Assembly (NCBI RefSeq): GCF_011059105.1
Contig: NZ_JAALLS010000022.1
Span: 17,884 to 81,883, forward strand
Length of the DNA stretch: 64,000 nucleotides
From: Fodinibius halophilus
GTDB lineage: Bacteria > Bacteroidota > Rhodothermia > Balneolales > Balneolaceae
Reading direction: 5' to 3'
Shown here in pieces: positions 19,572 to 28,876 of this stretch (position 1 is the first letter of the stretch; each line of letters opens with the position of its first letter). The notes beneath the pieces are model-generated. The model ran no database searches. It was not told the origin of the DNA and saw only the letters and a list, made by a program, of their open reading frames with translations. A program made the translations under genes and the position numbers.

Positions 19572-19595
19572 TGACGTATTGGCATTATTACGTCA
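19572..19595. promoter_or_regulatory. possible operator palindrome upstream of hsp20
   Basis: TGACGTA (19572-19578) and TACGTCA (19589-19595) form a perfect 7-bp inverted repeat with 10 bases between, about 77 bp before the hsp20 start. The symmetry fits a dimeric repressor site. It is not CIRCE (TTAGCACTC-N9-GAGTGCTAA), and the cognate regulator is unknown. Confidence 0.4.
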
Positions 19596-19633
19596 GCACC
19601 GAATAGGATTTGTCAGATTTGCGTAAAAGGAGA

Positions 19634-20923
19634 TCAATTCGTCAGGGTTCGAAGGTCTTCCCAAAAGGTGGGGTACGAAATGGCAGTACACTCGGCTTCG
19701 GTAACCCGACAGGTATTTTCTGCCATTAACCCCAACACAGCAGCCGACATTGCTATGCGATGATCATCATAACTGCTAAATGTTGACGGCTGGGGTGAAA
19801 ACTGAGGATCCCCGTGGATTTCCAACCCATCCTCATATTCCGTAAAATCGGCTCCTGCTTTTGTCAACATATCTGCCATAGCAGTAAGGCGATCCGTTTC
19901 TTTATGACGTAACTCCTCGGCCCCCGAGATACGAGATACTCCATCAGCAAACAGCATAGCAACCGCTAGAATGGGTATTTCATCAATACAATTGGGGACG
20001 ATATCTTCGGTTATTGTGATGGGTTGCAAGGCTGAACTGGAGACCGACAGGTCTGCTACGGGTTCTGCTCCCTCGCTGCCCGTATTGGATACGGTAACAG
20101 AAGCCCCCATCTTTTTTAAAATATCCAGTGCCCCCGTTCGCGTGGGATTCATACCAACTTTAGGTAATGTAATTTCAGCTTCAGGATGTATGGCTCCCGC
20201 AACTAACCAAAAAGCAGCTGCTGAAAAATCATTAGGGATGCGATACGACTGTTCCGGTATTTCATCACTTCGGGAGGAAGTTATAATCTTCTTTCCATTT
20301 TCTTTTTGTATGGGAAGATTTAACAAACGCTCGGTATGGTCACGACTGGGTAATGTTTCTATCACTTCGGTCTCCTCATCCCCAAACAAACCGGCCAATA
20401 ATACGCATGATTTAAGCTGCGCACTGGCGATAGGTAACGGAAAATGCAAGGGGGCTATGGGACCGTTTCGGCTGATAGCCAAAGGCGCATAATCATCTTT
20501 GCGGGCATCGATATTGGCCCCCATCTCGGAAAGGGGATCTATAATACGTTTCATCGTGCGGGCCGACAAGGATTCATCACCGGTAAGCCGCGCCGGAACT
20601 CCTGACCCTGCAATAATACCGCTAAGCAATCGCATTGTAGTACCCGAGTTACCACAGTCCAAATCATCTGAGGGGGTCTCTAATCCATCACGCCCCACTC
20701 CTTCTACCTCAATAGTATTGTCACCCAACTCGCGAATAGCAACACCCAACCGCCTCATACAATCTAATGTGCTGTGCGGGTCGGCTGCTGTCGAGAAATT
20801 GTTAATTGTTGAAGTGCCCTCATGAAGAGATGCAAACATCGCAGAACGATGGGAAATCGATTTATCAGCAGGCAGTTTAAGAGTTCCTTGTAATACTTTC
20901 GCAGGTGTAACGTCTTGGTTCAT
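19634..20923 (-). CDS. aroA: 3-phosphoshikimate 1-carboxyvinyltransferase (EPSP synthase)
   Basis: Shikimate pathway step joining shikimate-3-phosphate and phosphoenolpyruvate. 429 residues, full length. Visible sites: L-P-A-D-K-S-I-S-H-R at the N-terminus, D-C-G-N-S-G-T-T-M-R-L-L-S-G, S-A-Q-L-K-S-C-V-L-L-A, and R-x-K-E-T-D-R near residue 345. The Gly-Asn-Ser-Gly-Thr loop is intact. It starts 3 bp after the stop of the TPR-protein gene, so the two are translationally close even though functions look unrelated. Confidence 0.96.
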   Translation of the reverse strand: MNQDVTPAKVLQGTLKLPADKSISHRSAMFASLHEGTSTINNFSTAADPHSTLDCMRRLGVAIRELGDNTIEVEGVGRDGLETPSDDLDCGNSGTTMRLLSGIIAGSGVPARLTGDESLSARTMKRIIDPLSEMGANIDARKDDYAPLAISRNGPIAPLHFPLPIASAQLKSCVLLAGLFGDEETEVIETLPSRDHTERLLNLPIQKENGKKIITSSRSDEIPEQSYRIPNDFSAAAFWLVAGAIHPEAEITLPKVGMNPTRTGALDILKKMGASVTVSNTGSEGAEPVADLSVSSSALQPITITEDIVPNCIDEIPILAVAMLFADGVSRISGAEELRHKETDRLTAMADMLTKAGADFTEYEDGLEIHGDPQFSPQPSTFSSYDDHRIAMSAAVLGLMAENTCRVTEAECTAISYPTFWEDLRTLTN

Positions 20924-20926
20924 TTC

Positions 20927-23917
20927 TTACGATTGGTCCAGTAAGCGTTGCGCTTCTTGTGATTGTGGTGTATCGGGATAATCTTTAATCAGTTTTTGCA
21001 GAGCTGATCGGGCCTCCCCTCGTTGCCCCAGCTGAATATAACATTTTGCTTTGCCAAGTAACGACTTAGCAACCCATTTGTCAAAAGCCTGGTACAGTAC
21101 ATTCACGTTGGAATAAGCCTTGACTGCAGCTTGATACGATTTTTGTAATTGCAATACTTCGCCCAACAGGTATTGTGCTTCTGCACCAATCTCAGTGGTA
21201 TTCGATTCTGCGACTAGGCTCAATAAATCCTTAGCCTGTTGATAATTTTCTTTTTGTATCGCCACCTTCGCCATTCCCACTTTTGCCGGGGCGTATTCCT
21301 GATTGTTATTGAGTGCTGCCTGGTAATGCTTTCCAGCTTTATCAATGTTTTTCATTGCAAGCTGAGCATCGCCCATCCCTATTAATGCTTCCTGCCTATA
21401 TTGGCTAGTCTTGTTTAAAAGCTGTTCAAAATAATTGAATGACTCTTGGTACTTGGCCTGATCGTAGGCAATTCGTCCTAATGCAGCAAGTGATGGTGCC
21501 AGCCTTTCAGCGTTAGGGAAGTCAGAGACAATGGTCTGATATTCTTGTACCGCCTTATCCATCTGGTTGGTCTGTTCATAGGCATTGGCCAGGTTAAAGT
21601 GAGCGTCCGGCTGTAATTCTTCGTTATTGGTGATACGTAGGTATTGTTGGAACTCTTTAATTGCCCCTCGGTAATCACCCGTCTGCATACGGTTATCAGC
21701 CTGTCGAAACCGCAGTCGGTCGGCCATAGAAGTTTGTGGATGCTCTGCCAGAAAATCCTCTAACACAGCTGAGCTGGAATCGGCTTTTCCACTCGACATC
21801 TGAGCATACTGAATACCGTTGACCGCCTCTATGATATACTCACTTCGAGGATACTTCTTCATTACTTTTTTATAAGCATTAATAGCTTTTTTGTAATCCC
21901 CGGCATTGTAGTAGGTATCACCAATATTATACTGCGAACGAGCTGCCCAACTGGTGTTGGGATATTTATTAATAACGGTCTGGAACTCCTCTACTGCCTG
22001 CGTGTAGTTCCCGGTATTCAGATATATGTAAGCAATATTATATTGGGCCTGTTCTCGTAAACGGCTGTAAGGATAAATACGCAAGAATCGACGAAAAGTC
22101 GTTACGGCCTCATAGGTTTGTTCATTGCGATAATGACTGTTCGCAACCTGGAACATAGCATAATCTCCACCGGGCTCGGCTCCAATAGCCTGCTGATAAT
22201 ATTTTATGGCATTTTCATAGTCGCTGATAGCGTAATAAGAATCCCCGATACGTAATTGCGTGTCGGTATCATAGGGATAAAGCGCTATTTCCGGGGCTTC
22301 GTATTTGTTTTTGAAGCTGATAAACGGCTCTATTGCTTTTTGGTAATCACCCATTTTAAAATGGCTCCATCCCAACGAGTAGTTCGCCGGTCCCACCAAT
22401 TTATGTTCGGGATAGCGTTGAATAAATTCCGCAAATTGTGCCCTGGCCGGTCCATAATCCTCCAGGTGATAATAAGCATCGGCACTCCAGAACAGTGCTT
22501 CTTTGCCTAGCTTAGAATCCGGGTATTCTTCATTAAGCGACTCAAAGATAGGTTGTGCCTGCTTGTACGCCTGATTACTGTACTGGACCCAAGCTTTTTG
22601 AAACTGTGCTTGGCGTTTTATCGCAGGAGCTACATCCGTTACTTTTTCTGCCTCATTAAAAGCCTGTAGGGCCCGTGTATATTCTTCATTGGCAAAATAA
22701 GCTTCTCCTAACAGCGTAAATACCTTACCCTTCCATTCCAGTTCGGCATCACTACGGACCAGCGGTAATAACACCTCAATAGTTTCACTGTAACGCCCTA
22801 TCTCATAAGCCGTGATGGCCCATTCATAATACGCTTTTTCCACCCAAAGGCCCTCTTCAAACCGATCGCCAAAAGTCCGAAAACTTTCAATCGCCTCTCG
22901 GTACCGAGACCCCAGTTTTTCATTCACAGCTTTATAGTAGAGGCCTTTGCGTGCCAGTTCATCCCTTCCTTTAGCAGCTTTTCCAAACTCTTCGGCCGCC
23001 CAGTGGTAGATCTCCTGCTTATGATAGACCCATCCTAAGCCATAGTGCGCGGCACGTACCTTATCCGTACCCTTGGTTCTGTTTATGTATTGCTTGTAAT
23101 AGGTTGACGCATTATCAAACTTATTTAAATAGTTATAACTTTCGGCAATCAATAAAACAGCCTTCGTTTCCAGTTCTTCATCCAGGTGTGGAATGGCATT
23201 TTTGAACGCTTTGATCGCTTCTTTATATCGGCCTTGTTGGTAGTATGATTCTCCGAGAGCAGTTCCAATACGTCGGGTCATTTCATCACGGGGATAGCGT
23301 TCTTTTAGTAACTCAAATGCTACTGTAGAAGAATCATATTTATTTTCACTCAGGTATAACCGTCCCCGGGTATATAACGCTTTGGGAGCCCAATCAGAAT
23401 CAGGGTATTTATCCGCTAATGTGAGAAAATAGGTGCGCGCCTGGCTATTATTATCATTGTCAGCGGCCGCCTCCCCCATCCAATAATAGGTGCGAGATGC
23501 CTTTTTATTATTGAGTCCAAGTTTTATAGCCCGATCGTAATAGGTTATTGCTTTATCGAACTGCTCCTCTTTTTCTGCCTGTTGTCCCAGCTCAAATAAA
23601 AGCTTTGAGGAAAACGGACTTTGAGGGTATTTACTGATAAATGTCTCATAATGCGCGACCGTATTGGCAGAATCTACTTTTGCTTTAGCACGAACCAAGT
23701 AAAAACCGGCGGAAGGCTGCAAGTTGTGACGCCTGTTATCCGATATAAACTGATTCAATTCATCTATCGCTTCTTCATACAATCCCCGGTCAAACAGTGT
23801 AATACCATCTTGATAGTCTTTGGTAGCTGGAGACTGGATTTGCTGGGCTTGCAGTGGAGTAGCAATGGAAACAAAGAGAAATAGGGACAGACCAAAAATT
23901 ACACGCGTATTTAACAT
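20927..23917 (-). CDS. exported tetratricopeptide-repeat protein, 996 residues
   Basis: The signal peptide (hydrophobic stretch to about residue 24, ending P-L-Q-A-Q) predicts export. Nearly all the rest is TPR-type helix pairs, with repeated Y-x-x-A-I-x-x-Y and Y-P-x-S signatures, at least twenty by eye, resembling the YbgF/BamD-like outer-membrane-associated TPR style. No catalytic domain is visible. It probably acts as a periplasmic scaffold. Neighbours on the same strand are aroA (3 bp after it) and a CBS protein 99 bp before it; these give no clear functional hint. Confidence 0.9.
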   Translation of the reverse strand: MLNTRVIFGLSLFLFVSIATPLQAQQIQSPATKDYQDGITLFDRGLYEEAIDELNQFISDNRRHNLQPSAGFYLVRAKAKVDSANTVAHYETFISKYPQSPFSSKLLFELGQQAEKEEQFDKAITYYDRAIKLGLNNKKASRTYYWMGEAAADNDNNSQARTYFLTLADKYPDSDWAPKALYTRGRLYLSENKYDSSTVAFELLKERYPRDEMTRRIGTALGESYYQQGRYKEAIKAFKNAIPHLDEELETKAVLLIAESYNYLNKFDNASTYYKQYINRTKGTDKVRAAHYGLGWVYHKQEIYHWAAEEFGKAAKGRDELARKGLYYKAVNEKLGSRYREAIESFRTFGDRFEEGLWVEKAYYEWAITAYEIGRYSETIEVLLPLVRSDAELEWKGKVFTLLGEAYFANEEYTRALQAFNEAEKVTDVAPAIKRQAQFQKAWVQYSNQAYKQAQPIFESLNEEYPDSKLGKEALFWSADAYYHLEDYGPARAQFAEFIQRYPEHKLVGPANYSLGWSHFKMGDYQKAIEPFISFKNKYEAPEIALYPYDTDTQLRIGDSYYAISDYENAIKYYQQAIGAEPGGDYAMFQVANSHYRNEQTYEAVTTFRRFLRIYPYSRLREQAQYNIAYIYLNTGNYTQAVEEFQTVINKYPNTSWAARSQYNIGDTYYNAGDYKKAINAYKKVMKKYPRSEYIIEAVNGIQYAQMSSGKADSSSAVLEDFLAEHPQTSMADRLRFRQADNRMQTGDYRGAIKEFQQYLRITNNEELQPDAHFNLANAYEQTNQMDKAVQEYQTIVSDFPNAERLAPSLAALGRIAYDQAKYQESFNYFEQLLNKTSQYRQEALIGMGDAQLAMKNIDKAGKHYQAALNNNQEYAPAKVGMAKVAIQKENYQQAKDLLSLVAESNTTEIGAEAQYLLGEVLQLQKSYQAAVKAYSNVNVLYQAFDKWVAKSLLGKAKCYIQLGQRGEARSALQKLIKDYPDTPQSQEAQRLLDQS

Positions 23918-24016
23918 CAGGTAGATAAACAGTTAGCGTTTCAGTTATTACTGAATATATCAAGAAATGTCTTTTTGTTCCGAAAAAAAAGGAAGGAAGT
24001 CAGATTGAACAGCTAT

Positions 24017-24685
24017 TTACATATCGATGTAATTTAACAATTCATCTGCTCGATTTTCCAGGTCTTCTCCGAAAACGGTACTCTTCGATTCAGCAAGTAC
24101 CGTATACTCATATCGGCGAAGGGCTGCCACTACTCGCGAAACATCTTTGAGATTTAGTTTAAAAGAAACCTCAAACTTCTTGTCCGCCTCTGCAGGAGTT
24201 TCAACGGTAACCCCCAAAATATTTGCCCCTTCGGTCTCAATAATTTGGACAATTTCAGATATTGAGAAGTTAATTTTGCTAAGCTCCACAGTAATAACCG
24301 ATCCAAAAGAAGCCAGATTAAGCATACGTGATAGCGATTCCAGTACTTTCTCTTTCGTAAGCACCCCAATATAGGTCCACTCTTTATCAACCACCGGCAG
24401 CAGATGTAATTCATGTTGTAACATGAGACGAGCGGCCTCAAAAATATGCTGCCCCTGGTAAATCTTTACGGCTTCATCCAGTTCCAGATCTGATACAGGT
24501 GCTTCATCACTCATATCCTCGATCTGGTCTCTGTTTATCTGACCAATCAGCTTTTGGGTAACCTGGTTAACAACAGGCAACGTATTATAACGCTCCTGAT
24601 CCATACGCTCCTTTATCCTTTTGACCTGATCGGACCCTTCCAACGGCTCAAACTTTTGCTTGACTATCGATTTGTTTGCCAACAT
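24017..24685 (-). CDS. CBS-domain protein with C-terminal ACT-like region
   Basis: A 222-residue soluble protein. Two CBS motifs cover about residues 1-120 (T-L-P-V-V-N and L-L-P-V-V-D-K with I-G-V-L-T-K), the usual pair for binding adenosyl nucleotides. The last 90 residues (I-T-V-E-L ... I-S-E-I-V-Q-I-I-E ... V-S-F-K-L) have an alternating beta-alpha pattern like an ACT domain, by inspection only. Role is probably regulatory. It begins 23 bp after the hflX stop, suggesting co-transcription. Confidence 0.85.
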   Translation of the reverse strand: MLANKSIVKQKFEPLEGSDQVKRIKERMDQERYNTLPVVNQVTQKLIGQINRDQIEDMSDEAPVSDLELDEAVKIYQGQHIFEAARLMLQHELHLLPVVDKEWTYIGVLTKEKVLESLSRMLNLASFGSVITVELSKINFSISEIVQIIETEGANILGVTVETPAEADKKFEVSFKLNLKDVSRVVAALRRYEYTVLAESKSTVFGEDLENRADELLNYIDM

Positions 24686-24708
24686 AGTTTTAATCTTTGA
24701 GGGTTTTC

Positions 24709-25998
24709 TTATGCAACTGACTCTGCGGCATCATTATTATCCAATAATGTTTCCAAGCGCATTAAATCAGGTTTATCAATACTAAACGTAAGCTCAACAT
24801 CGGCACCAACATATTTCTTTTCTATAATATTCGCTTCGCGATGTAAAAAAGCGACTCCTTCATACTTTGCAGCAGGTATCTTCATAGTTTTTGTTACGTA
24901 ATCCTCCTCAATAAGTTCCGTAATCTCATCCTCAAGTTTAGCCAATCCAATATTCCGTTCTGCAGAAACAAATACGGCATCGGGATATCTATGCTTGAGC
25001 TCTGTTATCTTATGCGAATCCAACAGGTCTACCTTATTAAAAACGAGTACACTTTTCTTATCGTCTACATCCATATCTTCGAGTGTATCTTCCACCACGT
25101 CGATATAATCCTGGGTCATACGGGAAGATGCATCTACCACATGAAGCAAAATATCGCACTCACGCACTTCATCAAGTGTAGACTTAAAGCTTTCAATAAG
25201 ATCGTGAGGCAACTTTCTTATAAAACCAACGGTATCCGATAGCAGAATATCATGATTCTCGATCTCATATTGCCGAACGGTTGAATCTAGCGTAGCGAAC
25301 AATCGATTTTCGGCTAGGACCTCCGTTTCAGTAAGGGCATTCATCAACGTAGACTTACCGGCATTGGTATATCCAACAAGAGAAACGCGATTCTTTTTAG
25401 ATCGGCCTTTCCGTTGGGTTTGGCGCTGTTGATCTATTTTTTCCAACTTATCTTTTAGCGTAGCAATACGCTTATCGATCATACGACGGTCCATCTCAAT
25501 CTGTGATTCACCGGGACCTCGCGTGCCAATACCTCCCTGCTGGCGAGATAAGTGAGTCCAAAACCGTGTTAGTCGGGGCAACAGATACTGCAGTTGTGCC
25601 AATTCAACCTGTGTCTTTGCAGCTGCCGTTTTAGCCCGGGAAGCAAAGATATCTAAAATAAGGCCACTGCGATCCAACACTTTGGCCTTGGTTCCCTTTT
25701 CGATATTACGAATCTGAGTCGGAGAAAGGTCGTCATCAAAAATGAGGGTATCAATATTCTTTTCACCGGCCATACGCTTGAGTTCACGCAATTTTCCCGA
25801 GCCTACATAGGTTGAAGCATCGGGATGCATTCGATTCTGCAAGACCTTATCTACAGTTACACCGCCGGCAGTATATGTTAATAACTCAAGCTCATCTAAA
25901 TATTCTTCGGCCTGTACACGCGGAGTGCCGGGACCATAGACTGCCACAAGGAGTGCTCGCTCTTGGACAATATCAGAATTTCGTATCTCTTCAAACAA
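24709..25998 (-). CDS. hflX: ribosome-associated GTPase HflX
   Basis: GTPase that binds the 50S subunit and can split stalled or stressed ribosomes. At 429 residues it has the normal domain order: an N-terminal HflX domain (about 1-170, including G-G-I-G-T-R-G-P-G-E-S-Q), a coiled linker, then the G domain with G1 G-Y-T-N-A-G-K-S-T, G3 D-T-V-G-F, and G4 N-K-V-D. A C-terminal domain of about 60 residues follows. It lies 42 bp after a membrane-protein gene and 23 bp before the CBS gene. Confidence 0.95.
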   Translation of the reverse strand: MFEEIRNSDIVQERALLVAVYGPGTPRVQAEEYLDELELLTYTAGGVTVDKVLQNRMHPDASTYVGSGKLRELKRMAGEKNIDTLIFDDDLSPTQIRNIEKGTKAKVLDRSGLILDIFASRAKTAAAKTQVELAQLQYLLPRLTRFWTHLSRQQGGIGTRGPGESQIEMDRRMIDKRIATLKDKLEKIDQQRQTQRKGRSKKNRVSLVGYTNAGKSTLMNALTETEVLAENRLFATLDSTVRQYEIENHDILLSDTVGFIRKLPHDLIESFKSTLDEVRECDILLHVVDASSRMTQDYIDVVEDTLEDMDVDDKKSVLVFNKVDLLDSHKITELKHRYPDAVFVSAERNIGLAKLEDEITELIEEDYVTKTMKIPAAKYEGVAFLHREANIIEKKYVGADVELTFSIDKPDLMRLETLLDNNDAAESVA

Positions 25999-26040
25999 AT
26001 GACTACTGGTAAAAAGTTAAAAATTATGCGATCACAACAG

Positions 26041-26622
26041 TTATTCGAACTGTTCTACATTAATGTCACCCTTCATATAACAACGAATGCGTCGTCCGAG
26101 TTTATGAGAAATCAATTTTTGGAAGGATTCTCTTTTTTTATGCGGCACATCAAGTTCTAATCGGATCAGATTATACTTATCGTCCGTTTCTTGCAGACTA
26201 TAAATAAAGATATATCGTGTGTTCTCCTCAGTTTCTTTTTCGACAAAATCTCTGATCTGGTGCCATGCTACTGTCTGAGAGGGCTTATTTACGTTTTTAA
26301 CGATGCCGTGATCAGTAATAAATCGTTTCGTTACCAGGTAACTTGTTGTAAACCAGCAAAATCCCAACCATATATAAAAGCCGGCAGCTATCATTTCAGC
26401 AGTTTCGGCCCTAAACGTTGCAATACCGCCTACAAGAAGTCCCGATATTAAAAACAAGGTTGAAAATAAGGGATAACCATACATTTTGCCAGTTTTCCAG
26501 CTCAATCTCACATTTCGTAACCGCAAGACATTTACCAAGGCCATGGTTGCCAACACTGCCGCTCCAAAGGTAGTAGGAACAAGTATCAGCCAAAGTACGA
26601 TATTTTCAGTGAGTTGAATCAT
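26041..26622 (-). CDS. hypothetical membrane protein, 193 residues
   Basis: I do not recognise the family. Three hydrophobic segments occupy about residues 7-33, 50-68 and 73-97. The remaining hundred residues form a charged soluble domain containing W-H-Q-I-R-D-F and R-L-E-L-D-V-P. The layout resembles bacterial PH-like membrane-anchored domains, but that is a guess. It is 4 bp after the BatA-type VWA gene and probably co-translated with it. Confidence 0.75.
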   Translation of the reverse strand: MIQLTENIVLWLILVPTTFGAAVLATMALVNVLRLRNVRLSWKTGKMYGYPLFSTLFLISGLLVGGIATFRAETAEMIAAGFYIWLGFCWFTTSYLVTKRFITDHGIVKNVNKPSQTVAWHQIRDFVEKETEENTRYIFIYSLQETDDKYNLIRLELDVPHKKRESFQKLISHKLGRRIRCYMKGDINVEQFE

Positions 26623-26626
26623 AGAA

Positions 26627-28762
26627 TCAAGATACGGATTCTGCTTTATATATCCGCGTAATAACAGTTTCTAATATTAAAAAAAGCAAAGCTAACCAAA
26701 TAAACCAGCTCCATATTTCTTGACCGAACATACTGGCACTCAATTTTTCATCGAGTTCTTCTGCCGACCACTGCCCGGCCTTAATCCCTTTATTAACACT
26801 TAAGGCGTTAGACGAAATCATTTCTTGCCAGGCTGTACTCTCTAACGAACCAAACCGCGATTCAAGTATATTTTGATTTACAGCAATTTTATATGACTCT
26901 TTCCCCGCTTTTATTGTCAGTATCCCGGGCTCCCACTCTTGCCCGCTATAAGAAATACGAACTCCGTATGCCGCTTGTTCAACCTTTGGTCTATATTCCG
27001 ACCCATCGAGTTCCAACTTAACATCAGACGATTGTAATGCATGCTCCCATCGAAATGCTTTACCCAGTTCATATTTCTGCAAACCGGCTTTTTGGGATGA
27101 TGAAGCATAAAGTATACTTCGGTAATAGAGGGGCGCAAATATCGGATTCACCGGCAAGTTAGACCAACCGGGATCTGTTCCTAATGTCGAAATCAAGAAC
27201 ACCCCCTCACCAAACTGCTGTTCCGTTAGCAGGGGATCTTCATTGGTTGCTTTTAGAATATCGATCGATCCTGCGTTCCCAGAATTCCGATATCGGTAAT
27301 AGTAATAAAGAGAGGGTAACTCAATATTTATATCTTCATCCCCTTTTTTGGCAAACACATTTTCTAACACGGGGTGGCCTTCTTCGATTTCTGCCATCTT
27401 TATTACTTGTTCAAAAGAACCGTACTCCCCTACAATATTTGTGAATTTCCCCGCATTAAAAAGCGATAAAAATCGGTTATAATTTTCGATAGCTCCTTTT
27501 TCTGATGGAAAAAACAGCAGGCCATTACCATTTTGCACATATCGCTGCATATCCTGAAACCAGTAATCCGGAATTTGTTCAATACCGTCCAGCACTATGG
27601 CGTCATAATTTGGCCATTGTGAAGGCGTAACTTGATTCGGTTGCTGTACTTTAAATGATAGTTGTGCACGTGATTGCTTTGCAGCTTCAAGAACAGATTG
27701 GAGGTATGAGGAGAAAGGGGAGTCGGCCTCTTCTTTTTTTACTAATAATACTGAGCGTTCTTCGGGAATATTAACCACAAAGTAACGGCGGTTGTCATAA
27801 TCCACCTCATCTCCTTCTATTATAATGCGCCCAGTTAAATTACCTGTCTGTCCCGGCACCGCCTGAAACAAAAACTCTTTCGACTCCCCAGGCTCTAGTG
27901 CTACTTCATGTTGCCCCAACAGCTCTCCATCCACTTCCAGGGATACGAACTGATTCGTCACGGCAGCATCGCCCACATTTTCTACATCTACCGCTAAAGT
28001 GATAGGCGTACCCTGGCTTATCATCTGATTTTTTAAGGTGATCGAAGAAACTGCTACATTTTGTTGTTTCCCCTTTTCCAGGCTAATGGGCTGTATTGTA
28101 ACCGGCTTTTGTGCATTATCTTTTCGTTGAATGCTGAGATCTTTTAGGTCTAGCATCTGGCTTTTCTGTCCATCTGATATAATATATATCATCGCCTGAG
28201 CCTGGGGCGCACCTTGCAGTTGTTGATAGGCTTTTAAAAAACGCTCTTTAGTATAATGCCCACTATTTTGGGGCTCAATATCAGATATGATCTCATTGCT
28301 TCTCTTTTTGTCCAACAATCGATCTTGTGAAAACGAATCCCCGTTTGTGGTGGTAATATAAAATTTATCATCCGAGTTTGCGTTTTGTATAATACGGCCA
28401 GCTACTTTTTTGGCTTGCTCTATAAGAGGCCCCCGGCTGCCGATGCGATTCATGCTGGCACTGTTGTCTAATACAATAGCCACTACTTTAGGCTCCGTGG
28501 AACTTGTTGGGCCCGTTATCGTTGGAGGTAAAAAGGGACGGGCCAAAGCCAGTGCTAAAAACAGTAACGCTAACACTCTTAGTGCCATTAACAGATACTG
28601 CTTGATGCGTATTCTACGGATGGTTGTTTTACGAAGCTCATTAAAAAACGACAACGTCGAAAATGCAACTTTCTTTGGTCGCTGCAAATTGATGAGATGA
28701 ATAATAACCGGTATGGCTACGGCTAGTAATCCGAATAAGAAAAATGGATTTAAGAAGTTCAT
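26627..28762 (-). CDS. BatA-type membrane protein with VWA domain
   Basis: A 711-residue inner-membrane protein of the aerotolerance/BatA-like class. The N-terminus M-N-F-L-N-P-x-F-L-F-G-L-L-A is the BatA signature, with a second membrane segment near residues 60-80. A von Willebrand A domain follows with the metal site D-N-S-A-S (about residue 97). The middle contains a beta-rich region and a glutamine-amidotransferase-like fold region; a final transmembrane helix is near residue 690. In Bacteroidota such proteins often sit beside MoxR ATPases, but none is seen here. Precise role unknown. Confidence 0.88.
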   Translation of the reverse strand: MNFLNPFFLFGLLAVAIPVIIHLINLQRPKKVAFSTLSFFNELRKTTIRRIRIKQYLLMALRVLALLFLALALARPFLPPTITGPTSSTEPKVVAIVLDNSASMNRIGSRGPLIEQAKKVAGRIIQNANSDDKFYITTTNGDSFSQDRLLDKKRSNEIISDIEPQNSGHYTKERFLKAYQQLQGAPQAQAMIYIISDGQKSQMLDLKDLSIQRKDNAQKPVTIQPISLEKGKQQNVAVSSITLKNQMISQGTPITLAVDVENVGDAAVTNQFVSLEVDGELLGQHEVALEPGESKEFLFQAVPGQTGNLTGRIIIEGDEVDYDNRRYFVVNIPEERSVLLVKKEEADSPFSSYLQSVLEAAKQSRAQLSFKVQQPNQVTPSQWPNYDAIVLDGIEQIPDYWFQDMQRYVQNGNGLLFFPSEKGAIENYNRFLSLFNAGKFTNIVGEYGSFEQVIKMAEIEEGHPVLENVFAKKGDEDINIELPSLYYYYRYRNSGNAGSIDILKATNEDPLLTEQQFGEGVFLISTLGTDPGWSNLPVNPIFAPLYYRSILYASSSQKAGLQKYELGKAFRWEHALQSSDVKLELDGSEYRPKVEQAAYGVRISYSGQEWEPGILTIKAGKESYKIAVNQNILESRFGSLESTAWQEMISSNALSVNKGIKAGQWSAEELDEKLSASMFGQEIWSWFIWLALLFLILETVITRIYKAESVS

Positions 28763-28876
28763 TTACATCAAAAATTGTTACTTTGGGCGGGTTGTCCCCC
28801 AGATTGATTAAGACAACACTAAGCTATAAAATTAACAGCGTTTTAGTAATAATATTACTGAGAAATTTACCCATTC

